From Bradyrhizobium sp. BTAi1 (GTDB lineage: Bacteria > Pseudomonadota > Alphaproteobacteria > Rhizobiales > Xanthobacteraceae): 64,000 bases of DNA. Position 1 is the stretch's first letter; each line of letters opens with the position of its first letter. The notes beneath the pieces were generated by a model, which made no database searches, was not told where the DNA came from, and saw only the letters and a list, made by a program, of their open reading frames with translations. Positions 44,200-53,285 of this stretch are shown here, piece after piece. Both the position numbers and the translations under genes were made by a program. Location of the stretch: contig NC_009485.1 of NCBI RefSeq assembly GCF_000015165.1, positions 2,148,001 through 2,212,000 of the forward strand, written 5' to 3'.

Positions 44200-45615
44200 A
44201 TGACGGAGCTGATTTCCAGGCTGCAGAACGCCGTCGGCGCCGCGCATGTTCTCGACGCAGTCGAGGATCAGGCGCCTTATCTGCGCGACTGGCTCGGCAA
44301 GTATCATGGGACGGCGCTGGCGGTGGTGCGGCCGGGATCGACCGCGGAGGTGGCGGCCGTGATGGCCGCCTGCGCGGCGGCCCGTGTCGCCGTGGTGCCG
44401 CAAGGAGGTCACACGAGCCTGTCCGGCGGCGCGACGCCGGATGCGAGCGGCCAGGCGATCGTGCTGTCGCTGTCGCGGATGAACCGGATTCGCAAGATCG
44501 ATCCGATCGGTCAGACCGTCGTCGTCGATGCCGGCGCGGTGCTGGCCAAGGTTCAGGACGCCGCGCGGGATGCCGGCCTGCTGTTTCCGCTCAGCCTCGG
44601 CTCCGAGGGCAGTTGCACGGTCGGCGGCAATCTTGCGGCCAACGCCGGCGGCGTCGCCGTGCTGCGCTATGGCGTGATGCGCGAACTGACGCTCGGCCTC
44701 GAAGTGGTGCTGCCGGACGGGCGGATCTGGGACGGCCTGCGGGCCTTGCGCAAGGACAACACCGGCTACGCGCTGCGCGATCTGTTCATCGGCTCCGAAG
44801 GGACGCTCGGCATCATCACGGGCGCCGTGCTCAAGCTGTTTGCGCAGCCGACCGCGCGCGCCACTGCGTTTGTCGCAGTGGCCGATGCGGCGGCCGCGCT
44901 CAAACTGCTGCGCCTCTCCCGCAGCCATTGCGGCGACCGCCTCACGGCGTTCGAATTCCTGACGTCGGCGACGCTCGACATGATCCTGCGCCAGATTCCC
45001 GATACGAGGCTGCCATTCGACGCGCTTCCCAGCGCGGCCGTGCTGATCGAGCTGAGCGACATCAGCGACGAGCCGACGCTCGCGGCCCGGCTCGAAACCA
45101 CGCTGGCCGACGCGATGGCGGAGGGGCTGGCCTCCGACGCCGTCGTCGCGCAGGACGGCACGCAGGCCAAGGCGTTCTGGCGCGTGCGCGAAAGCGTGTC
45201 GGAAGCGCTGGTGCGCGAGGGCAAGGCGCTCAAGCATGACATCGCCGTGCCGGTCGCCGAGATCGCCGATTTCGTCAAGGTGATGGACGCAGCGGTCGAC
45301 GCCGCGCTGCCCGGCATCCGTCCCATGGTGTTCGGCCATCTCGGCGATGGCAACCTGCACTACAATCTGATGTGTCCGCTCGCCATGACGGAGGACGCGT
45401 TCTCTGGCCACGGCCCGCGCATCACCCGCCTCGTCCACGACGAGATCACCCGCCGCCGCGGCTCGATCAGCGCCGAGCACGGCATCGGCCAGCTCCGCAT
45501 GTCGGAGATGCCGCTGTGCAAGCCGCCCCTCGAATTGGAGCTGATGCAACAGCTCAAGCGCACGCTCGATCCGCACGGGCTGATGAACCCGGGCAAGCTG
45601 CTGCCGAACGTGTAG
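44200..45615 (+). CDS. FAD-linked oxidase, GlcD/D-2-hydroxyacid dehydrogenase type
   Basis: 471 aa flavoprotein of the vanillyl-alcohol-oxidase fold. The FAD-binding part has VPQGGHTSLSGGATPDASGQ and GSEGSCTVGGNLAANAGGV. The C-terminal catalytic part has GHLGDGNLHYN and ISAEHGIGQLRMSEMP, as in D-lactate, D-2-hydroxyglutarate or glycolate oxidases. It likely oxidises a 2-hydroxy acid to a 2-oxo acid. The LysR operator in front of it links it to the 36-kb regulator. Confidence 0.88.
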   Translation: MTELISRLQNAVGAAHVLDAVEDQAPYLRDWLGKYHGTALAVVRPGSTAEVAAVMAACAAARVAVVPQGGHTSLSGGATPDASGQAIVLSLSRMNRIRKIDPIGQTVVVDAGAVLAKVQDAARDAGLLFPLSLGSEGSCTVGGNLAANAGGVAVLRYGVMRELTLGLEVVLPDGRIWDGLRALRKDNTGYALRDLFIGSEGTLGIITGAVLKLFAQPTARATAFVAVADAAAALKLLRLSRSHCGDRLTAFEFLTSATLDMILRQIPDTRLPFDALPSAAVLIELSDISDEPTLAARLETTLADAMAEGLASDAVVAQDGTQAKAFWRVRESVSEALVREGKALKHDIAVPVAEIADFVKVMDAAVDAALPGIRPMVFGHLGDGNLHYNLMCPLAMTEDAFSGHGPRITRLVHDEITRRRGSISAEHGIGQLRMSEMPLCKPPLELELMQQLKRTLDPHGLMNPGKLLPNV

Positions 45616-45660
45616 TTCGCGGCGGAGGTCGCGCGTTCGTCCGTCAAAGCCGGCGTGACG

Positions 45661-47142
45661 TCAGCCTGCGTTTTGCAGGATCTGCTCGACCGTCGCACGG
45701 GTTCCATTCAGAAAGAGGTGATCGAGCGCTGCCTCAACTGTACGCGCGAACCGCGGATCGTTCGGCAACTCGTGGCCGAACACCGGCGTGACCGACAACA
45801 ACGCCGGCGCGAGCCGGTTCGCGACCGGGCCGGCGTCATCCGCCAGCGCCCGCAGCTTTACAGCCAGCGGATCACGCAGCGCGATCGGCTGGCCTTGTTC
45901 GTCGGTGCCGCTGACATAGCGCATCCATCCGGCCACGGCGAGCGCGAGGCGGGTGATCGGCAGGCCGCGGGCGAGGCGGTCGCTGATGGTGCCAAGCAGG
46001 CGCTGCGGCAGCTTCTGCGAGCCGTCCATCGCGATCTGCGCTGTCAGGTGCTTGAGTGCGGGATTGCGGAATCGTTGCAGCAGCGCGGCGCGATAGGCTG
46101 TGACGTCGAAGCCGCCGAGCGCGGGCAAAATCGGCGTGACCTCCTCGCGCATCATGCCCGCGACGAGCCCGGCGAGCTCAGGCTCGGCCATCGCCGCGGC
46201 CACGGTCTGGCAGCCCATGAGATAGCCGAGATAGGCGATGGTCGAATGCGCGCCGTTGAGCAGCCGCAGCTTCATCAGCTCGAACGGCGCGACGTCGCGC
46301 ACGAATTGCGCGCCACTCGCGTCCCAGGCCGGACGGTCGCTGCCGAAATCATCCTCGATCACCCATTGGCTGAACGGCTCGGTGACGACAGGCCAGGCAT
46401 CGTCCAGGCCGAGCGCGGCGCGGACCTCATCCCGGTCGACATCGGTGGTGGCGGGCACGATGCGATCGACCATGGTCGAGGGAAAGTGGACCTCGTCCGC
46501 GATCCACCGGGCGAGATCGCGGTCGACCAACTCGGCGAAGGCGATGGCGAGGCCGCGCAACGTGTGGCCGTTGGCCGGAAGGTTGTCGCAGGCCAGCACG
46601 GCATAGGGCGGCAGACCCTGTTGCCGCCGTAGCCGCAGGCCGCCGACGATGAATCCGAGCGTGCTGCGGGGATGCGTGAGATTGAGAATGTCGTGACGGA
46701 TGTCGGGATCATCAGCGCGCAGCGCGCCGGTCGCGGGATCGTGGCTGTAGCCCTTTTCGGTCACGGTGGTGGAGACGATGCGCACGGCGGGATCTGCGAG
46801 GCGCGCGAGCAGGCCCGCTGGATCGTCCGGCGCCACGGCAAGCCCGGTGAGCGCGCCGACGACGCGCCGCTGCTGTCCGCTGCCGTCGCTCGCCGTCACG
46901 CTGTAGAGGCCGGCCTGCGGCTGCAGCGCGTCGCGCGTATCCCGCGAGCGCAGGGAGACGCCGAGGATGCCCCAGCGCGGATCGTTCTTGAGCAGCGCGT
47001 CGGTGTAGACGGCTTGATGGCCGCGATGAAACGCGCCGAGGCCGAGATGGACGATGCCGGTTGCGACCGCCGCGCGATCGTAATCCGGCTTGAGAACGCC
47101 GGAGGGCAGGCGATGGAGCGTTGAAGGGCTGAGGCGGTCCAT
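45661..47142 (-). CDS. uxuB: Mannitol dehydrogenase family, fructuronate reductase/mannonate oxidoreductase-like
   Basis: 493 aa NAD-dependent polyol/uronate dehydrogenase. The N-terminal cofactor region reads IVHLGLGAFHRGHQAVYTDA, and ACDNLPANG and KLRLLNGAHSTIAYLGYL are family blocks. UxuB interconverts D-fructuronate and D-mannonate. It is second in a minus-strand pair with the RspB-like gene (9 bp gap). The nearby uxuA supports this assignment over mannitol dehydrogenase. Confidence 0.8.
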   Translation of the reverse strand: MDRLSPSTLHRLPSGVLKPDYDRAAVATGIVHLGLGAFHRGHQAVYTDALLKNDPRWGILGVSLRSRDTRDALQPQAGLYSVTASDGSGQQRRVVGALTGLAVAPDDPAGLLARLADPAVRIVSTTVTEKGYSHDPATGALRADDPDIRHDILNLTHPRSTLGFIVGGLRLRRQQGLPPYAVLACDNLPANGHTLRGLAIAFAELVDRDLARWIADEVHFPSTMVDRIVPATTDVDRDEVRAALGLDDAWPVVTEPFSQWVIEDDFGSDRPAWDASGAQFVRDVAPFELMKLRLLNGAHSTIAYLGYLMGCQTVAAAMAEPELAGLVAGMMREEVTPILPALGGFDVTAYRAALLQRFRNPALKHLTAQIAMDGSQKLPQRLLGTISDRLARGLPITRLALAVAGWMRYVSGTDEQGQPIALRDPLAVKLRALADDAGPVANRLAPALLSVTPVFGHELPNDPRFARTVEAALDHLFLNGTRATVEQILQNAG

Positions 47143-47151
47143 GCTGGGACT

Positions 47152-48174
47152 TCAGAAGATCAGCTGCACTTTGCAGCATTCGGTTGGATTGTGCTCGAAC
47201 GTGTCGAACGCGATCGCGTAGTCATCGAGCCCGAAGCGGTGGGTGATCAGCCGCTCCGGCTGCAATGTGCCGCTAGCGAACCAGTCGATCACCTTGGCGA
47301 ACTTGCCGCTGTTCAGCCGGGACGCGTGGATCGCGAGCTCCTTCGCCGTGACCTTCTGCTGCACGATGGTCGAGGGCTCGGCCGAGAAGCCGAGCAGCCC
47401 GATCCGCGCGGCGGGTGAGGCGATCTCGATGGCCTCAGCGAGAATGGACGGATGGCAGGCGGCATCGATGATCAGCGTCGGCGTCACACCGGCGTCCGCG
47501 AGGGCTGCGGGCAGGGCGGTCTGTGCCGTGTTGATGACGCGGTCGGCGCCGTTGTTCCGGGCCGCCTCGAGCCGTTGATCGATGCGGTCGGTGACGATCA
47601 GCTCCTTGACGCCGTAGACGTGCTTGAGCACCTGGATCACGGTCAGCCCGATCGGTCCCGCGCCGTAGACCAGCGCGATATCGGACGCGAACACGCTTGT
47701 GTGGTCGGTGATGTTGGCGGCGATCGAGAACGGCTCGACCAGCGGCGCCTGGTCGTCGCCGACGCTGTCCGGCAGCAGGTGCGCGTTCTCGGCCGGCACG
47801 CAGGCATATTCAGAGAAGCCGCCGTCGCGGTGCACGCCGAGCACGGCAAGCTGCGCGCAGACATTGGGGCGGCCGACCGAGCAGGGATAGCAGGTGCCGC
47901 AGGCGACCACGGGATCGACCACGATGCGGGCCCCGAGCCGGGCGTGCACACCATCGCCGAGCTTGTCGATGCGGCCGAAGAATTCATGGCCGATCACGCG
48001 CGGATAGCGCGCGAACGGATTGCTGCCGTGAAGGATGTGGATGTCTGAGCCGCAGATGCCGGCGCGTTCGACCTTGATGCGGATCTCGCCGCTCGCAGGT
48101 TCAGGGATGGCGCGGGTTTCGATCGACAGGCGGCCGGGCCGCTCCACCACCAGGCTCTTCACGCGTTCCTCCAT
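47152..48174 (-). CDS. rspB: Zinc-dependent dehydrogenase, RspB-like (L-gulonate 5-dehydrogenase candidate)
   Basis: 340 aa medium-chain dehydrogenase very similar to E. coli RspB across its length (GICGSDIHILHGSNPFARYP, VVACGTCYPCSVGRPNVC, VYGAGPIGLTVIQVLKHVYG). The structural zinc cysteines and catalytic zinc ligands are present. RspB-like enzymes are reported to oxidise L-gulonate to D-fructuronate, feeding UxuB. Its start diverges from the TRAP transporter genes across a shared regulatory region. Confidence 0.88.
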   Translation of the reverse strand: MEERVKSLVVERPGRLSIETRAIPEPASGEIRIKVERAGICGSDIHILHGSNPFARYPRVIGHEFFGRIDKLGDGVHARLGARIVVDPVVACGTCYPCSVGRPNVCAQLAVLGVHRDGGFSEYACVPAENAHLLPDSVGDDQAPLVEPFSIAANITDHTSVFASDIALVYGAGPIGLTVIQVLKHVYGVKELIVTDRIDQRLEAARNNGADRVINTAQTALPAALADAGVTPTLIIDAACHPSILAEAIEIASPAARIGLLGFSAEPSTIVQQKVTAKELAIHASRLNSGKFAKVIDWFASGTLQPERLITHRFGLDDYAIAFDTFEHNPTECCKVQLIF

Positions 48175-48222
48175 CCCCGAGGCTCATCTCGACCGTGAGC
48201 CCGCGTCGTATAGCAATCTCAA

Positions 48223-48265
48223 AACTTGGATACAAGTTATCTATTGAAACGTATTTTGGTATCCA
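48223..48265. promoter_or_regulatory. Tandem GntR (UxuR/FadR-type) operators
   Basis: Site A is the perfect inverted repeat AACTTG-GATA-CAAGTT (48223-48238). Site B is TTGGTATCCA (48256-48265), the reverse complement of the TGGATAC core. Their centres are exactly 30 bp apart, about three helical turns. Both resemble the known UxuR/ExuR box (TTGGTATACCAA). They lie between rspB and dctP and fit the GntR gene at 51278. Confidence 0.7.
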
Positions 48266-48333
48266 TTATAGGCTGAAGGGATCGGAATGACATACAAAAG
48301 GCTCCCAAGCGGGCCGGCAGGGGAGGTTTGCCA

Positions 48334-49350
48334 ATGTCGTCAGCCACATCCATGTCCCGTCGCCGCTTCGTCGGCTCCGCGCTCGCAGGGGCCTCGGCTC
48401 TGGCGTTCGGGTCCGCGCAGGCGCAATCGGCCAAATATCGCCTGCGCTACGGCACGGCGTTTCCCGCCACCCATCCCGGCGTCATCAGAATCATCGAGGC
48501 GTCCGAGCTGATCAAGAAGCAGACAAACGGCCTGGTCGATCTGCAGGTCTATCCGAACAGCCAGCTCGGCAGCGAGCCCGACATGTTCTCGCAAGTCCGC
48601 TCTGGCGCGCTCGACTTCATGTCGACGTCAGGCGTGAACCAGACGGTGGTGCCGATCGGCGGCATCAATGCGGTCGCCTTCGCGTTCGAGAGCTACGACC
48701 AGGTGTGGTCGGCGATGGATGGCGATCTCGGCAACCATGTGCGTGGCGAGTTTGCCAAGGTCGGCCTGCACGTGCTGCCGAAATGCCTCGACAACGGCTA
48801 CCGCAACATCACCTCCGGCGCCAAGCCGATCACGTCGCCGGACGACCTTAAGGGCTTCAAGATCCGCGTGCCCGGCAATCCGCTGTGGGTGACCTTGTTC
48901 AAGACGCTGGGCGCCGCACCGACGCCGATCAATTTCGGCGAGCTCTATGCCGCCTTGCAGACCCGCATCGTCGACGGCCAGGAGAATCCGCTGGCGCTGA
49001 TCCAGAGCGCCAAGCTCTACGAGGTGCAGAAGTTCATCGCGCTGTCCGGCCACATCTGGGACGGCCATCACATCTTCGCCAATGCCACGCGCTGGAGCGG
49101 TTTGCCGGCCGACGTGCGCGACGCCATCACCGCGGCGCTGTCGGATGCGGCGGTGAAGGAGCGGCAGGACATCCAGAGCTTCAACGAGAAGGCGCAGGCC
49201 GAGATGCAGGCCGCCGGCATCGCCTTCAACAAGGTCGATACCAAGCCGTTCCGCGACGCGCTGCGCACCGCCGGCTTCTATTCCGAGTGGAAGACCAAGT
49301 TCGGTGCCGAGGCCTGGAGCCTGCTCGAGAAGTCGGTCGGCCAGCTCTGA
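48334..49350 (+). CDS. TRAP transporter substrate-binding protein (DctP family)
   Basis: 338 aa periplasmic binding protein. An N-terminal twin-arginine signal (MSRRRFVGSALAGASALAFG) indicates export by Tat. The DctP core has YGTAFPATHPGV, YPNSQLGSEPDMFSQVRSGA and GNPLWVTLFKTLGAAP with the substrate-binding arginine upstream in IRVPGNP. GGGAGG lies 7 nt before the ATG. The likely ligand is a hexonate such as D-mannonate or L-gulonate, judged from the pathway genes. Confidence 0.9.
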   Translation: MSSATSMSRRRFVGSALAGASALAFGSAQAQSAKYRLRYGTAFPATHPGVIRIIEASELIKKQTNGLVDLQVYPNSQLGSEPDMFSQVRSGALDFMSTSGVNQTVVPIGGINAVAFAFESYDQVWSAMDGDLGNHVRGEFAKVGLHVLPKCLDNGYRNITSGAKPITSPDDLKGFKIRVPGNPLWVTLFKTLGAAPTPINFGELYAALQTRIVDGQENPLALIQSAKLYEVQKFIALSGHIWDGHHIFANATRWSGLPADVRDAITAALSDAAVKERQDIQSFNEKAQAEMQAAGIAFNKVDTKPFRDALRTAGFYSEWKTKFGAEAWSLLEKSVGQL

Positions 49351-49396
49351 GACCGGCACAGCGCGCGGACACGCCAGCAATCTGCGGGAGGATGCA

Positions 49397-51259
49397 ATGG
49401 CCGTTGAGATGACAGCGACGACCTCCGTGCCGTCGCATGGCGCGTTCGCGCGGTTCGACCATGTGCTCGGCCGGACCGTCGAGGCGCTGGCGGCAGCGCT
49501 CGTCGTCGCCGAGCTGGTCCTGCTCGGCGCGGCGACGGCCGCGCGCTACGTCTTCAACGCGCCGCTGATCTGGTCGGACGAACTCGCCACCGTGCTGTTC
49601 GTGTGGCTGGCGATGCTGGGCGCGGTCGTGGCGCTGCGTCGCTCCGAGCACATGCGGCTGACCGCGTTCGTGCGCAATTTGTCGCCGGCGTGGCGGGCGC
49701 GCACCGATGCGCTCGGCCTGATGCTGGTCTGCACCGTGCTAGCCGCGCTGGTGATGCCGTCCTGGCATCATCTCGACAGCCACATGATCAGCCAGATGCC
49801 GGTGCTGGAGATCAGCGAAGGTTTTCGCGAAGGAGCGATGCTGGTCGGCGTGCTGCTGATGCTGCTCACGGCGGTCGAGCGGCTCGTCCAGCAGGCGAGC
49901 CTGCCGCAGATCATCGGCGCGCTGGCGCTGGTGCTCGCGGGCGCCGGGGCGCTCTACGCGGCCGCGCCTGTCCTGGAGGATCTCGGCAACACCAATCTGT
50001 TCATCTTCTTCTTCGTTCTCGTCGCAGCCGCCATGGTGATCGGTACGCCCATTGCCTTCACCTTTCTGCTCGCCACCGTGGCCTACCTGCATTTCAGCAC
50101 GACGGTGCCGGTGCTGATCGTGCCCGGCCGCGTCAGCGAGGGCATGTCGCACATGGTGCTGCTGGCGGTGCCGATGTTCGTGCTGCTCGGCGCGCTGATC
50201 GAGATCGCCGGCCTGGCGCGCGCAATGATCCTGTTTCTGGTCTCGCTGATCGGTCATCTGCGCGGCGGCCTGCAATATGTGCTGCTCGGCGCAATGTACC
50301 TGGTCTCGGGCATCTCCGGCGCCAAGGCGGCCGACATGGCTGCGGTCGCGCCGGCGCTGTTTCCGGAGATGAAGCAGCGCGGCAGCCGCGAGGGCGATCT
50401 GGTCTCGCTGCTGTCGGCCTCGGCCGTGATGTCGGAGACCATCCCGCCCTCGATCGTGCTGATCACGGTGGGATCGGTGACCGGCGTGTCGATCGCCGCG
50501 CTCTTCACCGGTGGCCTGCTGCCCGCGGTGGTCGGCCTCCTCGCGCTCTCGGTCGTGGTCTACATGCAGACCCGCAAGGAGGACATGAGCGGCGCGCAGC
50601 GCTTCGACGCCAGGACGCGGCTTAAGCTGTTCGCGATCGCCATTCCCGGTCTCGGCCTGCCGATCGTGATCCGCTCGGCGGTGGTCGAGGGCGTCGCCAC
50701 CGCGACCGAGGTTGCCGCCATCGGCGTCATCTACACGGTGCTGGTCGGCATCTTCTTTTATCGCCAATTCGACTGGAAGCGGGTCTATCCAATCCTGGTC
50801 GACACGGCCTCGCTGTCCGGTGCGATCCTGCTGGTGGTCGGTGCCGCCACCGGCATGGCCTGGGCGCTGACCCAATCCGGCTTCTCGCAGCAGCTCGTCG
50901 ACATGATGGTCGCCGTTCCCGGCGGCCGCTGGGGCTTTCTGCTGATCTCTGCGCTCGCCTTCGTGGTGCTCGGCAGCGTGCTCGAAGGCGTGCCGGCCGT
51001 GGTGCTGTTCGGGCCGCTGTTGTTTCCGATCGCGCGCATGATGGGCGTGCACGAGGTCCACTACGCCATCATCGCGGTGTTCGCGATGGGGCTCGGCCTG
51101 TTCACGCCGCCTTTCGGTGTCGGCTTCTACCTCGCCTGCGCCATCGGCCGCGCCTCGCCGGACGAGGTCATCCGCCATGTCTGGCCGCACCTCGCCGCGC
51201 TCCTGGTCGCGCTGCTGCTGATCGTGTTCCTGCCATGGATCTCGATCGGCTTCCTGTGA
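49397..51259 (+). CDS. Fused TRAP transporter permease (DctQ-DctM)
   Basis: 620 aa membrane protein. The first about 180 residues are the small DctQ-type subunit (four segments; WSDELATVLFVWLAMLG). The rest is the large DctM subunit (about 12 segments; KAADMAAVAPALFPEMKQRG, ASAVMSETIPPSIVLITVGS, FTPPFGVGFYLACAI). Separate genes are more usual, but fusions are known. GGGAGG precedes the ATG. It couples substrate uptake to sodium flow. Confidence 0.92.
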   Translation: MAVEMTATTSVPSHGAFARFDHVLGRTVEALAAALVVAELVLLGAATAARYVFNAPLIWSDELATVLFVWLAMLGAVVALRRSEHMRLTAFVRNLSPAWRARTDALGLMLVCTVLAALVMPSWHHLDSHMISQMPVLEISEGFREGAMLVGVLLMLLTAVERLVQQASLPQIIGALALVLAGAGALYAAAPVLEDLGNTNLFIFFFVLVAAAMVIGTPIAFTFLLATVAYLHFSTTVPVLIVPGRVSEGMSHMVLLAVPMFVLLGALIEIAGLARAMILFLVSLIGHLRGGLQYVLLGAMYLVSGISGAKAADMAAVAPALFPEMKQRGSREGDLVSLLSASAVMSETIPPSIVLITVGSVTGVSIAALFTGGLLPAVVGLLALSVVVYMQTRKEDMSGAQRFDARTRLKLFAIAIPGLGLPIVIRSAVVEGVATATEVAAIGVIYTVLVGIFFYRQFDWKRVYPILVDTASLSGAILLVVGAATGMAWALTQSGFSQQLVDMMVAVPGGRWGFLLISALAFVVLGSVLEGVPAVVLFGPLLFPIARMMGVHEVHYAIIAVFAMGLGLFTPPFGVGFYLACAIGRASPDEVIRHVWPHLAALLVALLLIVFLPWISIGFL

Positions 51260-51277
51260 ATCGGATAGGCTGCCGCC

Positions 51278-52003
51278 ATGGATGACGATCTGACACCGCT
51301 GACGCGACTGGAAGGCAAGGCCGGCCGGCGGCTCGCCGACCAGGTCTATGAGCGGTTGCTCGACGACATCGTTTCCGGCGCGCTGCCGCCGGGCACGCCG
51401 ATGGCCGAGCTCGATTTGTGCGAGCGTCTCGGCGTCAGCCGCACCCCCGTGCGCGAGGCGTTGATCAAGCTCGCCGACGTCGACCTTGTGCGCATCTATC
51501 CGCAGAGCGGCAGCGTCGTGGCCCCGGTCTCGCGCGAGGCCTTTGGCGAGGCGCAGTTCATCCGCGAGCATCTGGAATGCGCGCTGGTCGCCGAGGCCGT
51601 GCGCTACATGGATGCGACCTCGTTGCGCGAGCTGAACGAGCTGATCGAGAAGCAGAAGGCTGCAGCGACGCCGGCCGAATTCTACGCCCATGACGAGGCG
51701 TTCCACCAGACCATCGCCCGTACCAGCCGGCATCCGCATGTCTGGCAGGTGATCCGCCAGACCAAGATCCATTTCGACCGCGTGCGTCATCTGACCCTGA
51801 TCGAGGACGCCGGCCATATTCCGCTCCTGATCGCGCAGCATCAGGAGATCCTGGACGGGCTCGCGGCCTGCAACGAGGCGCAGGCGGTCGCGGCAATGCG
51901 ACGGCATCTGCGCGAGGTGTTCCGCCGCGCCGACGGCATCTTTGCCCGTCAGGAGGAGATGGCGCAGGCCGAGCCACGGACGCGGGCCCGGCGGCGGCGC
52001 TGA
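51278..52003 (+). CDS. GntR family regulator with FCD domain
   Basis: 241 aa repressor. The winged helix at about residues 15-80 contains DLCERLGVSRTPVREALIKL. The FCD ligand domain has the metal-binding histidines (HDEAFHQTI, RHPHVW, then HQEILDGL). It is embedded in the hexonate operon and should bind the TGGATAC-type sites at 48223-48265, with a sugar acid as the inducer. Confidence 0.9.
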   Translation: MDDDLTPLTRLEGKAGRRLADQVYERLLDDIVSGALPPGTPMAELDLCERLGVSRTPVREALIKLADVDLVRIYPQSGSVVAPVSREAFGEAQFIREHLECALVAEAVRYMDATSLRELNELIEKQKAAATPAEFYAHDEAFHQTIARTSRHPHVWQVIRQTKIHFDRVRHLTLIEDAGHIPLLIAQHQEILDGLAACNEAQAVAAMRRHLREVFRRADGIFARQEEMAQAEPRTRARRRR

Positions 52004-52035
52004 TCGCGCCGGCTCAGTTTTGAGAGGTAAGAGAC

Positions 52036-53232
52036 ATGGAACAGACGTGGCGCTGGTTCGGACCCGATGATCCGATCACTCTGCCGCAGGTCCGCCAGAC
52101 CGGCGCGACTGGCATCGTGACGGCGCTGCACCACATCCCCTATGGTGTGGTGTGGAGCACCGACGAGATCATCAAGCGCATCGGCCTGATCGAAGGCGAT
52201 TCATCGCTGCGGCTGCGCTGGAGCGTGGTCGAGAGCCTGCCGGTGTCGGAGGCGATCAAGCTGGGCGAGGGCGATCTCACCGCCCTGTTCGAGAATTATC
52301 GCCAGTCGCTGCGCAACCTCGCGGCCTGCGGCATCACCACGGTCTGCTACAATTTCATGGCGGTGCTCGACTGGACCCGCACCGAGCTCGCGTTTCGGCT
52401 TCCCGGTGGGGCCACCGCGCTGCGCTTCGACCAGGATCGCCTCGCTGCATTCGATTGCTACATCCTGCAGCGTCCGGGGGCCGAGGCGGAGTTTTCCTCC
52501 GATGTGCTCGACCGGGCCCGCGCCTGGGTGGCGCAGGCATCCGAATCCGACAAGGACCGGCTGCTCGCGACCATCATGGCCGGACTTCCCGGCGCCTACG
52601 ACCGCTACGACGTGCCGGGCCTGCGCCGCATGCTGGAGACCTATCGCGGCATCGGCCATGCCGAGCTGCGTGCCAATTACGCGCGCTTCCTGCGCGAGGT
52701 GGTGCCGACGGCTGAGGAATGTGGTGTGAACCTGTGCGTCCATCCGGACGATCCGCCGCGCGACCTGTTCGGTCTGCCGCGGGTGGTGTCGTCGGCCGAC
52801 GATCTGCAGTTCATCGTCGACGCCGTCCCGTCCAAGGCCAACGGCATCACCTTCTGCACCGGGGCGCTCGGCGCCAGCGGCCACAACAATGTTCCAGCGC
52901 TGGCCGAGCGCTTCGCCCCGCACATCCGCTTCGTGCACCTGCGCAACGTTACCAAGATGCTCGACGGCTCGTTCATGGAGGCGGAGCATCTGCGCGGCGA
53001 TGTCGACATGGTTAACGTCGTCACGACGCTCCTCAAGGAGCAGGCCCGCCGCAAGGCCGGGGGCGAGCCGGATTGGCGCATCCCGTTCCGGCCGGATCAT
53101 GGCCATGAGCTTGCCGATGACATCGGTCGCGGCACGCATCCCGGCTATCCGCTGGTCGGGCGGCTCAAGGGTCTGGCCGAGATCCGCGGCGTGATGACCG
53201 CCGTTGCCGCCATCAACCGCTTGCCGGTATGA
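52036..53232 (+). CDS. uxuA: Mannonate dehydratase
   Basis: 398 aa TIM-barrel enzyme that dehydrates D-mannonate to 2-keto-3-deoxygluconate. Start MEQTWRWFGPDDPITLPQVR and the blocks GATGIVTALHHIPYG, VCYNFMAVLDWTRT, NLCVHPDDPP, FCTGALGA and FRPDHGHEL are UxuA hallmarks including the metal-binding Cys/His/Asp. Length fits the family. It follows the GntR gene by 32 bp. Confidence 0.96.
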   Translation: MEQTWRWFGPDDPITLPQVRQTGATGIVTALHHIPYGVVWSTDEIIKRIGLIEGDSSLRLRWSVVESLPVSEAIKLGEGDLTALFENYRQSLRNLAACGITTVCYNFMAVLDWTRTELAFRLPGGATALRFDQDRLAAFDCYILQRPGAEAEFSSDVLDRARAWVAQASESDKDRLLATIMAGLPGAYDRYDVPGLRRMLETYRGIGHAELRANYARFLREVVPTAEECGVNLCVHPDDPPRDLFGLPRVVSSADDLQFIVDAVPSKANGITFCTGALGASGHNNVPALAERFAPHIRFVHLRNVTKMLDGSFMEAEHLRGDVDMVNVVTTLLKEQARRKAGGEPDWRIPFRPDHGHELADDIGRGTHPGYPLVGRLKGLAEIRGVMTAVAAINRLPV

Positions 53233-53285
53233 GCCTGTCGTGATCTAGGATCGGGGCACAAGGCGAGACAGGGAGAACCGGCCCC

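Noticed and set aside
42955..45576. Very long antisense open frame (873 codons) opposite the fused ATPase and FAD oxidase
   Set aside because: Its translation is rich in R, H, Q and G with no domain, while the plus strand encodes two clear families. It is a by-product of high GC third positions.
49739..51907. Antisense open frame of 722 codons opposite the TRAP permease and GntR genes
   Set aside because: Composed of H, D, Q and R runs with no recognisable fold. The plus-strand TRAP and GntR proteins are unambiguous.
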